NCBI GenBank assembly: GCA_002352365.1
Contig: DEIJ01000025.1
Coordinates: forward strand, 1 to 5,171
DNA: 5,171 bases
Direction of reading: 5' to 3'
Source of the DNA: Dehalococcoidia bacterium UBA2777
GTDB taxonomy: Bacteria > Chloroflexota > Dehalococcoidia > UBA2247 > UBA2777
The notes beneath the pieces were generated by a model. The model was given only the letters and a program-made list of their open reading frames with translations, made no database searches and was not told where the DNA came from. How positions within the stretch are numbered: the stretch's first letter is position 1; the number at the start of each line of letters is the position of its first letter. Made by a program: the position numbers and the translations under genes. Positions 1 to 5,090 of the stretch are shown piece after piece.

Positions 1-641
1 ATCAGCATCGAAGCAGCATGGGAGGCCATCCCCTCGAACTCGACCACACTCCCTATGCCCTGGAAACTGGCCACCAGGAGCTTATTCAACTGCTCCTCAA
101 CATAAGACTGGGCTCTATTCATGTCGGCCAGACTTCTCTCCTGCATGCCGCAGAACAGACGAATATGGGATACATCGACATAATCCTCAAGCATGCCCCA
201 ATCAACTGCTTTATCTTTACCAAATATCTTGATGGCGTAGTTTACTACCTCTCGAGTATCCATCATCTGGCTGAGGCAGCCCCGACATGCTGAGCGCAGG
301 TTTAGCTTAGCCTGGTAGGCTTCAAACTCCAGCCCGCACTTCCCTTTGGCCTTCTTCAAATTGCACGGCCCCATGTGACAATCATGGCAAATCTCCTGAG
401 GCTCAGTGTATAAGGGGGGGTAGAAGGTTCCCAGAAACTCCCTGTCCCAATCCGCTATATCGGCGGCATCAGCGAAGGGAAACAGCCGCTCATCAAACTG
501 GATATAGTGCTCCATGTTCCAATCTGTTTCTATCGCCTCGGCTACAATATCCTCTACCCCGCGAATATCATGAACCACAGTAGCCGGATCGATCATATAA
601 TCTGAGCGCCCGATGTGGACCATCCCTCTCTTTTTCTCCAT
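1..641 (-). CDS. cdhA: CdhA-like carbon monoxide dehydrogenase alpha subunit, N-terminal 213 residues (runs off the window)
   Basis: The gene starts at ATG 641-639 after a clear AAGGAGG ribosome site and stays open to base 1, so only the N-terminal third is visible. It resembles the alpha subunit of archaeal-type CODH/ACS complexes, which interconverts CO and CO2 at a Ni-Fe-S C-cluster. Seen: C85-x2-C88-x4-C93-x8-C102 with the GPCNL and KGKCG signatures, the spacing of the four B-cluster ligands of Ni-CODHs; and YVEEQLNKLL at 180-189, which matches the same region of Methanosarcina CdhA (EYVEEQLTQLL as I recall it). Odd: no cysteine precedes C85, and Ile84 stands where the paired D-cluster cysteine is expected. 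The region that normally carries spaced histidines (AHxxHG type) reads SACRGCLSQ at 117-125. C-cluster ligands are outside the window, so CODH activity is not proven. It lies downstream of the ACS and chelatase-like genes on the same strand, consistent with one functional cluster. Confidence 0.8.
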   Translation of the reverse strand, partial: MEKKRGMVHIGRSDYMIDPATVVHDIRGVEDIVAEAIETDWNMEHYIQFDERLFPFADAADIADWDREFLGTFYPPLYTEPQEICHDCHMGPCNLKKAKGKCGLEFEAYQAKLNLRSACRGCLSQMMDTREVVNYAIKIFGKDKAVDWGMLEDYVDVSHIRLFCGMQERSLADMNRAQSYVEEQLNKLLVASFQGIGSVVEFEGMASHAASML

Positions 642-655
642 ATGATCCCTCCTTC
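642..655 (-). promoter_or_regulatory. Ribosome binding site of the cdhA-like gene
   Basis: On the minus strand GAAGGAGGGATCAT directly precedes ATG 641. The AAGGAGG core is about six bases from the start codon, which fixes this start. Upstream in-frame alternatives have no comparable site. Confidence 0.8.
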
Positions 656-949
656 TTGTAAACTTTTATCTAGTAACCCTAATCTGAATTGCCTCCCCTT
701 CAAGAACCTAACCTGCTCTTCCACGCCTAGTTTTGCTACGATTCCGCTTTGCCTGAGAACTAAGTTATAAATACCCCTAATAGGTAATAGGCTCATCTAC
801 CAGTTTTTGAGTGCTAATCTAACATAATAGCAATACCCCACACCTCGGGGGAGGGAAGCCTTCTACAGCACCTCTTATCCCCTTAGCTACCTGACGCTTC
901 CCCTCATAGATATTGTTACCCCACCCAAGGGCCCTCTGAACTACCCCCA
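642..949 (-). other. Intergenic stretch without a convincing gene
   Basis: This stretch of 308 bases separates the zinc-protein stop from the CdhA-like start. I see no RNA gene, no T-tailed terminator and no good -35/-10 pair. TATTAT and TATAAC hexamers occur in its middle, but nothing resembling a -35 box sits at the right distance. A 67-codon open frame (796-593, minus) overlaps the real CdhA start in another frame and is not supported. The region could be a long leader of the downstream gene or a degraded spacer. Without a terminator, read-through from the upstream operon is possible. Confidence 0.5.
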
Positions 950-1183
950 TTAGTAGGCGGTGGGTTCCGCCTGCCCTACAAAGCATTTGGGACACACCTT
1001 CCTTACTTCCTTTCCCTTGCGTAGAGGGGATAGAGAGGTGTCCGCTTTAACCATAGAGCGCGGGTTGTAATCCATGAGGTGTAAAACCTTGGCGCAGCCA
1101 TCACACAGCGGAACACCACAATTGGCGCAAGTAAGTGTTGCCTCACTTTTATTACACACCGAACAAAGTTTCACCTCAGCCAT
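950..1183 (-). CDS. Small zinc-binding protein with four CxxC pairs (B-box-like)
   Basis: A 77-residue protein with cysteine pairs C7/C10, C19/C22, C27/C30 and C64/C67, and H35 after the third pair. The first part follows the cross-brace spacing of a B-box zinc finger (C-x2-C-x8-C-x2-C-x4-C-x2-C-x4-H). A linker of about 33 residues separates it from the last CPKC pair. It probably binds two or more zinc ions. No signal peptide or membrane segment is visible, so it should be cytoplasmic. It starts at ATG 1183-1181 after AAGGAGG and begins only 22 bases after the AAA+/VWA stop, so the two are very likely cotranscribed and coupled. It ends in TAA. I do not recognise a named family. A role as adaptor or metal carrier for the neighbouring chelatase-like ATPase is inference from position alone. 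Confidence 0.8.
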   Translation of the reverse strand: MAEVKLCSVCNKSEATLTCANCGVPLCDGCAKVLHLMDYNPRSMVKADTSLSPLRKGKEVRKVCPKCFVGQAEPTAY

Positions 1184-1199
1184 AGTAAGCCTCCTTTAT
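1184..1199 (-). promoter_or_regulatory. Ribosome binding site of the zinc-protein gene
   Basis: ATAAAGGAGGCTTACT precedes ATG 1183 on the minus strand, with the AAGGAGG core about six bases from the start. It lies in the 22-base gap after the TAA of the AAA+/VWA gene, which favours translational coupling. Confidence 0.75.
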
Positions 1200-1205
1200 C
1201 TATTT

Positions 1206-3416
1206 TTAGCCAGAGGAATGGGCAGCCATCCTTTCTTCAATAAGAGTACTGGTCAAGCTTTCAGCGCCGACGAAATAGGTTCTCCCTTTACCTATCCGGG
1301 CTATCCTTCGCATCAGCTCTGGGTCGGCTGATTCCTCATTGATGCACACGGTGGAAATGGTAATCCCTTTCCTTGCCGCTCCGGCTGCCTGCCTGAGAGC
1401 ATATTTCTGAGGAGAGGGATGGGGCACGTTGGCATCTCCATCGGAGATGAGGATAATGTGCTGGTTGGCACGCCCCCGCCGATGGTGGCCGAAAAGCTCA
1501 GTTGCCTTCATAATTCCATAGCCGATATTAGTGAAGGCGTTTACATGTAGATCGAGGTCAATTATCCGCCTGGTTAGCCGATGGGGATTTGCAGTGATAT
1601 CCACTACCACACCGGCCAGATTTGAGAAGGATACTACCCCTACCCTATCTCCATAGCGAGAGGCAGCCAGCGACAAGGCAATTGCCGACTGTTTAGCATA
1701 CCAAAGTTTGGCCAACTGACGCATCGTCCCTGATAGGTCAACCAGCAAGATCATATCCATCTTGGCACGAATATCCTTGGTGGTAACCATGATATCATCC
1801 TTAGTTATCTCCTCCCGCCGATTGTGGATCGCCTCCCTGATACTCTCCTTTAGGGAAATATCTCGGTATCTATCACCAAAGCGGAAGTGCCTGGTCCCCA
1901 CCTCCCTTCCTTCACCAATGCTCAATCTCTTGCCGGTGCTATGCCTTCCATAGCCGGAGACATAGCTTCTTCCCCATAATTTGGGGGTCAGCCTCTCCAA
2001 AAGCAGATTGATCCCCTTCCGGCTTAGCTCCCAGCCGAAACCGGTATGCTCCAGGATCTTACATCGCTCCAGATATTCCAAACTCTGGGCCAATGCCTCC
2101 CTCTCCAGCTCTCGCCTCATCCTCTCTATCCTCTCCTCACGCTTTCTCACCTCATCTAAATCCAGCAGCATCTCCTCGGTGATGTTGTCTGCCCTGAATC
2201 GCTCTGGATAAAGCTCTTCTAGGTGCTGCATCATCTGCTGCATCAGTTGCGCCAACTTGGAGTCAGAGTGATACTGTACCCTTTTTAGCAGCATATCGAA
2301 GGCACCACTCCTGAGCGGTATCCTAAACTTCGCATCGCTGGCAATCTCCTCAACCAGGGCAAGCATATCCTCCTTGGAGAGGCCAATTTCTTCCTCTCCC
2401 TCAGCCCCCAACACTTGATCAAGAATCTCCTCAATAATTTTCTCTCTTTTCCCCGGGAGGTCAGCATGGGGGGCAAGTTCCAGGCGATGAGGTAGAGAGG
2501 GAAATGCCCCTGCTCTCAAAAGTTCCCCTTCATCAACATCCTTTATCTCTTGAAAAGTGGACATGAGCTCAGTATACCTAAGTGTTCCCCGTGTGCTCAC
2601 ACCCCGGTCCACTTCGGCATGCGTCCTCGTCCGGCCAACAACATCCACTGCCTTATCCACAATGGTCTCAGCCAGCATCTCCCCTGGCTGAACCTCCGCC
2701 AGGTTAGCTAGAACTAGCTCTTTCTCTCGGGTAGCGTCATCCACATAGCCAAGGGTGATTACATCAAAATACTCCAGGATGCCTAGGGGTAATAGACCCA
2801 AAACCTTCTCATTGCCAGTAGCTAGCACCAATATGTCTAGGGGTATCTTTTCATCATAAGCCCCGATAGTTATTGTGCCCCCCTCCAGGGCATAGAAAAG
2901 AGTGTTTAACACTCTCTCTGGCATCCTATCTATCATGTCGATAAGTAGTATACCCCGATTAGCTCTGAGGAGCTTACCCGGAGAGAAGGCCAAAACAGAA
3001 TAGATACCCTCCCGTAAGGCAGTATCGGGGTCCAGAGCGCCAATCAAATCTTCAGGGACTAGCTCTCCTCCACCTTGCACCCGCTTTACTCGTTCGCTTG
3101 CCGGAAGGATACGCACTGTCGAGCTTTTACCCTGGCTCATTTTTGCCAGGCACCACGGACAAGTGGGCGAGCTTGGCAGGCAATTTAAGGGGCAATCCTC
3201 CACCACCTCAATATCAGCTAAGATACTGCTGAGGCGATTGGCCACCACTGTTTTGCCACAACCAGGGGGGCCAAGTATCAAAAGGTGATGTCCACCGCTA
3301 AGGCTGGAGAGGATAGCTTCCTTCTCCTCATCTCTAATTTGCAGACCATGAAACAGAGCTTGCTTAAACTCCCCACCACCTTGCTGAATGGAGGTGAAAA
3401 TTTCCTCTCTAAGCAT
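1206..3416 (-). CDS. Fused AAA+ / VWA ATPase of the magnesium-chelatase (ChlI-ChlD) family
   Basis: A 736-residue cytoplasmic protein. The N-terminal AAA+ module has Walker A GPPGCGKT at 49-56, a four-cysteine insertion (C75, C79, C86, C89), Walker B GILLIDM at 155-161 and a sensor-1-like LATGN at 198-202. A charged, partly coiled-coil linker spans about 415-450. The C-terminal von Willebrand A domain (about 553-736) has the metal-ion-dependent adhesion site: DLSGT at 560-564, Thr629 in NAFTN, and SDGD at 658-661. ChlI and ChlD are usually separate; here ATPase and VWA parts are fused. The catalytic Glu after the Walker B Asp is Met161. Related AAA+/VWA pairs insert Mg or Co into tetrapyrroles or remodel metalloenzymes (NorQ/NorD, CbbQ/CbbO). 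No porphyrin enzymes are seen here. Placement between ACS and CODH genes suggests, by inference, a metal-loading or activation role for that complex. Start ATG 3416 has GGAGG nine bases upstream; stop is TAA. Confidence 0.88.
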   Translation of the reverse strand: MLREEIFTSIQQGGGEFKQALFHGLQIRDEEKEAILSSLSGGHHLLILGPPGCGKTVVANRLSSILADIEVVEDCPLNCLPSSPTCPWCLAKMSQGKSSTVRILPASERVKRVQGGGELVPEDLIGALDPDTALREGIYSVLAFSPGKLLRANRGILLIDMIDRMPERVLNTLFYALEGGTITIGAYDEKIPLDILVLATGNEKVLGLLPLGILEYFDVITLGYVDDATREKELVLANLAEVQPGEMLAETIVDKAVDVVGRTRTHAEVDRGVSTRGTLRYTELMSTFQEIKDVDEGELLRAGAFPSLPHRLELAPHADLPGKREKIIEEILDQVLGAEGEEEIGLSKEDMLALVEEIASDAKFRIPLRSGAFDMLLKRVQYHSDSKLAQLMQQMMQHLEELYPERFRADNITEEMLLDLDEVRKREERIERMRRELEREALAQSLEYLERCKILEHTGFGWELSRKGINLLLERLTPKLWGRSYVSGYGRHSTGKRLSIGEGREVGTRHFRFGDRYRDISLKESIREAIHNRREEITKDDIMVTTKDIRAKMDMILLVDLSGTMRQLAKLWYAKQSAIALSLAASRYGDRVGVVSFSNLAGVVVDITANPHRLTRRIIDLDLHVNAFTNIGYGIMKATELFGHHRRGRANQHIILISDGDANVPHPSPQKYALRQAAGAARKGITISTVCINEESADPELMRRIARIGKGRTYFVGAESLTSTLIEERMAAHSSG

Positions 3417-3432
3417 ATTTTACATCCTCCCC
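3417..3432 (-). promoter_or_regulatory. Ribosome binding site of the AAA+/VWA gene
   Basis: GGAGGATGTAAAAT precedes ATG 3416-3414 on the minus strand; GGAGG is nine bases from the start, slightly long but usable. The ATG inside it (3426-3424) is followed at once by TAA, so it cannot be the start of this protein. Confidence 0.65.
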
Positions 3433-3442
3433 CTCAAGGCTA

Positions 3443-3471
3443 TTTATAGTCTCCCGCCCAACTCTGTACAA
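3443..3471 (-). promoter_or_regulatory. Candidate sigma-70-type promoter for the AAA+/VWA-zinc protein operon
   Basis: On the minus strand TTGTAC (3471-3466) and TATAAA (3448-3443) are separated by 17 bases. The -10 matches TATAAT in five of six positions, the -35 matches TTGACA in three of six. The predicted start of transcription falls shortly before the ribosome site. It lies downstream of the terminator-like hairpin, so the genes after it may be transcribed independently of cdhC. Confidence 0.4.
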
Positions 3472-3480
3472 CACTCCCTT

Positions 3481-3506
3481 CTCGCCCTCCCCCCTGGCGA
3501 GGGAGG
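3481..3506. repeat. GC-rich intergenic palindrome
   Basis: CTCGCC (3481-3486) and GGCGAG (3496-3501) form a perfect six-base inverted repeat around a nine-base loop. CTCCC within the loop can alternatively pair with GGGAG at 3501-3505. No T-run follows on either strand, so a terminator is unlikely. It looks like a dispersed intergenic palindrome, but only one copy is visible here, so this is a guess. Confidence 0.45.
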
Positions 3507-3568
3507 AGTATAAGGGATTTTGCGGCTAACTACAGTTTCCTTTCGGGGTGCTTGCAGTATTTGTCCCT

Positions 3569-3611
3569 AAAAACCGCCGTAGGGGCGGACAGAAGATGTC
3601 TGCCCCTACCG
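3569..3611 (-). terminator. Terminator-like hairpin after the ACS gene
   Basis: Thirteen bases after the ACS stop codon, arms at 3611-3597 (CGGTAGGGGCAGACA) and 3591-3577 (TGTCCGCCCCTACGG) pair at 13 of 15 positions around the loop TCTTC. Three bases later a T5 run (3573-3569) follows. This fits an intrinsic terminator of cdhC on the minus strand. The near-perfect arms and the GTAGGGGCGGAC core also suggest a dispersed palindromic repeat reused as a terminator. Confidence 0.6.
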
Positions 3612-3624
3612 TCTTAGGTATCTC

Positions 3625-5004
3625 TTACTCGTACCCAGGCCAATCATCACCAGGGAGTGGCACCTCTTGTGGCTGGGGCTCGCCATTTACCCAGTATTTC
3701 TCCACGATGGGGTGCTTCTTTTTGCGCAGCACCTCTATCAGCTCAACTGGATCTATGGTATCCTCCTCGGTGGCGATGGCATTATAGACCTCCTCGGGAA
3801 TGCTATCGGCAAGCTCGAGTTTAAGATCCTTGGGCAGCCAGACTATGCGATTCCAACCACCATCCCCCTGGATAAACCTGGGAGTCCTCATAGATAAAAC
3901 AGCCAACCCCTTGAAGCCATGGTTCTGGCTCCCACCACTCATCAAGCCAGCCATCTTGGAGAAGGTAAGCCCTATTGGTGTATCTCCAAAATACCTTCTT
4001 TGAACAAGTCCGATCCCATCAACCTGAGGGATATAGAAGCCTCCCGCTTCAAATCAACCTCAGTTGGTGGTCGAATACTTGATGATAGAATGGAGATGAA
4101 AATGCTTATGACGGTGCCCCGACTTCTCCCATATGGCCTCATCAATACCTTTGTACCAGCCCAGCATTGAGTCAAACACCTCACCTCTAGGGGCTTCAAA
4201 GATGTACCCTTGGGGGTCCATCTCATAGATTGACTTGCAGGCGGCATAGGTTACCATGCCACAGTAAGGGACGATACTCGGCGTGACGATACAAGCATGG
4301 TTAGGAGCGATCATGCGGCACAGGGTGCAGCCATAAAACATATCCACATCCTCATCCACCATCTCCCTGGCCTTAGCCTCAATGGCCTCCCACTTTGGCC
4401 TGGTCTCTTTAAGCATTTCATCTATCAGGTCTGCTCCGCCCATCTCCGGGGTGGCCACTACGAATCTGACCTCGCATGCCTCCACTATAGAGCACATAGT
4501 TAACACCGACGCCCGGATAGCTTGACCCAAAATCTTAAAGCTCATCTTGGGGGCTATCGCCTTACTTACCCTGATCCATATGGTATCCTTGGTGCCGGTG
4601 AACATCCAGCCCTCGGTCCACATGACCCCCATCAGTATTCCCCTCAGGGCATAATCGGTCTGCTCTTCCTTAAGCTCAGAGCCCCAAATCCTGATGGTCA
4701 TCGCCAAGGGGTAAGTTACCTCTGGCTCCTGTTCTGGAATGTCAGGGCCAATTAGCTCTATCCTGCCATCAACGATGTCATCCTCATCTACCACTCTATA
4801 GGCATCGAAGAAGCTCATATAATTGGTTTTCGGCCCGCCATACTCAGCCCAATATTCCCCTTTACGGACATGGCTGAGATACCTTGGCCCGGTACCAATA
4901 TCCTCCATCCCCTCATAGGCTGCTTCCAAATCGGTATCCAACTGCCATACATGAGTTGGTGGAGGAAGCTTTGCTTTATACCAGGCTTTTGGTTCTGTAC
5001 CCAT
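3625..5004 (-). CDS. cdhC: CdhC-type acetyl-CoA synthase beta subunit with in-frame TGA-Gly-TGA (putative Sec-Gly-Sec) at the A-cluster
   Basis: Read through two TGA codons, this is one 459-residue protein ending in TAA. It matches acetyl-CoA synthase, which joins CO, a methyl group and CoA at the nickel-iron A-cluster. At about 460 residues it has the archaeal CdhC form, lacking the N-terminal CODH-binding domain of bacterial AcsB. Seen: FYGCTLC with C226, C229, C238 and C248, spaced exactly as Moorella Cys506/509/518/528. Then follow a histidine strip HRHKHFHLH (297-305), and TGA codons at 315 and 317 around Gly316, where Cys595-Gly596-Cys597 bind the distal nickel. After them come FEAGGFYIPQVDGIG and FIQGDGGWNRIVWLPKDLK, both typical of CdhC. 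Position 232 is Ile where Moorella has Phe512. The start is ATG 5004, with AGGAGG eight bases upstream; the GTG at 5013 lies against that site. Best reading: selenocysteine at 315 and 317. Alternatives: UGA read as Cys by a special tRNA, or a pseudogene, which is unlikely. Confidence 0.9.
4024..4063 (-). promoter_or_regulatory. Candidate bacterial-type SECIS hairpin at the double TGA
   Basis: On the minus strand CTGAGG (4063-4058, containing the first TGA) pairs perfectly with CCTCAG (4029-4024). After a TT bulge, GAT (4055-4053, overlapping the second TGA) pairs with ATC (4032-4030). After a small internal loop, GAAGC (4050-4046) pairs with GCTTC (4040-4036), leaving the apical loop GGGAG. 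Bacterial SECIS elements lie directly after the UGA inside the gene and have a G early in a short apical loop; both hold here. The distance from the first TGA to the loop is 14 bases, slightly under the usual range of about 16 or more; from the second it is 8. Function is inferred. Confidence 0.6.
4054..4062 (-). other. Recoded codons TGA-GGT-TGA at the distal-nickel site
   Basis: Codons 315-317 of the ACS gene read TGA GGT TGA in the frame kept open on both sides. They align with the invariant Cys-Gly-Cys of ACS, whose two cysteines bridge the proximal and distal nickel ions. The 66 residues between C248 and the first TGA equal those between Cys528 and Cys595 in Moorella ACS. Selenocysteine insertion at both is the favoured reading; cysteine by a UGA-reading tRNA is possible. 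Confidence 0.85.
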
Positions 5005-5019
5005 CAATAACACCTCCTC
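5005..5019 (-). promoter_or_regulatory. Ribosome binding site that decides the cdhC start
   Basis: GAGGAGGTGTTATTG precedes ATG 5004-5002 on the minus strand. The AGGAGG core is eight bases from this ATG. The in-frame GTG at 5013-5011 abuts the core and so cannot use it. The ATG is therefore preferred, which shortens the protein by three residues. Confidence 0.8.
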
Positions 5020-5026
5020 TCTTTTT

Positions 5027-5056
5027 TTTATATACCGACTCCAAAGTCTTGCTCAA
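5027..5056 (-). promoter_or_regulatory. Weak promoter candidate for cdhC
   Basis: TTGAGC (5056-5051) and TATAAA (5032-5027) on the minus strand are 18 bases apart. The leader would be only about 20 bases, starting just before the ribosome site, which is tight. The A/T run could also serve as an archaeal-style TATA element. The gene may instead be transcribed from further upstream, since only 77 bases separate it from the previous stop. Confidence 0.25.
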
Positions 5057-5090
5057 AAACCATCTCACCCTATATATCACCCCCCTTCTC

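Noticed and set aside
593..796. 67-codon minus-strand open frame overlapping the cdhA start
   Set aside because: It has no good ribosome site and no recognisable motif, and its 3' part overlaps the well-supported CdhA-like start in another frame.
905..949. tRNA-like GGGGGTAGTTCAGAGG string after the zinc-protein gene
   Set aside because: No anticodon arm or T-loop motif follows at the right distance and no acceptor stem can be closed.
1074..1331. Plus-strand open frames across the window (for example 18-293, 1074-1331, 1762-1953, 1981-2211, 3548-3787, 3667-3897, 3919-4170, 4297-4503, 4522-4755)
   Set aside because: All but 3548-3787 lie opposite well-supported minus-strand genes; that one spans the terminator hairpin and the end of the ACS gene. 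None shows coherent protein features.
3569..3611. Archaeal-type SECIS in the 3' untranslated region of the ACS gene
   Set aside because: The hairpin lacks the purine-rich GAA/A internal loop typical of archaeal SECIS elements, and its T-tail fits a terminator better.
4054..4062. Genome-wide reassignment of UGA to Trp or Gly
   Set aside because: Tryptophan is encoded by TGG throughout and Gly by normal codons; UGA occurs nowhere else in frame. Trp or Gly at these sites would destroy the nickel ligands.
3972..4247. 91-codon minus-strand open frame inside the ACS gene
   Set aside because: It is a shadow in a different frame of the conserved A-cluster region; its translation has no family features.
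3625..5004. ACS gene as a pseudogene broken by nonsense mutations, or as two separate genes (5004-4060 and 3954-3625)
   Set aside because: The frame is identical on both sides, about 140 downstream codons remain conserved, and the only two stops fall exactly on the paired metal-ligand cysteines. Chance damage or sequencing error would not pick these two codons. The piece from 3954 also has no ribosome site and begins inside a conserved segment.
5011..5013. GTG start for the ACS gene
   Set aside because: It abuts the AGGAGG ribosome site, leaving no spacing; ATG 5004 has ideal spacing.
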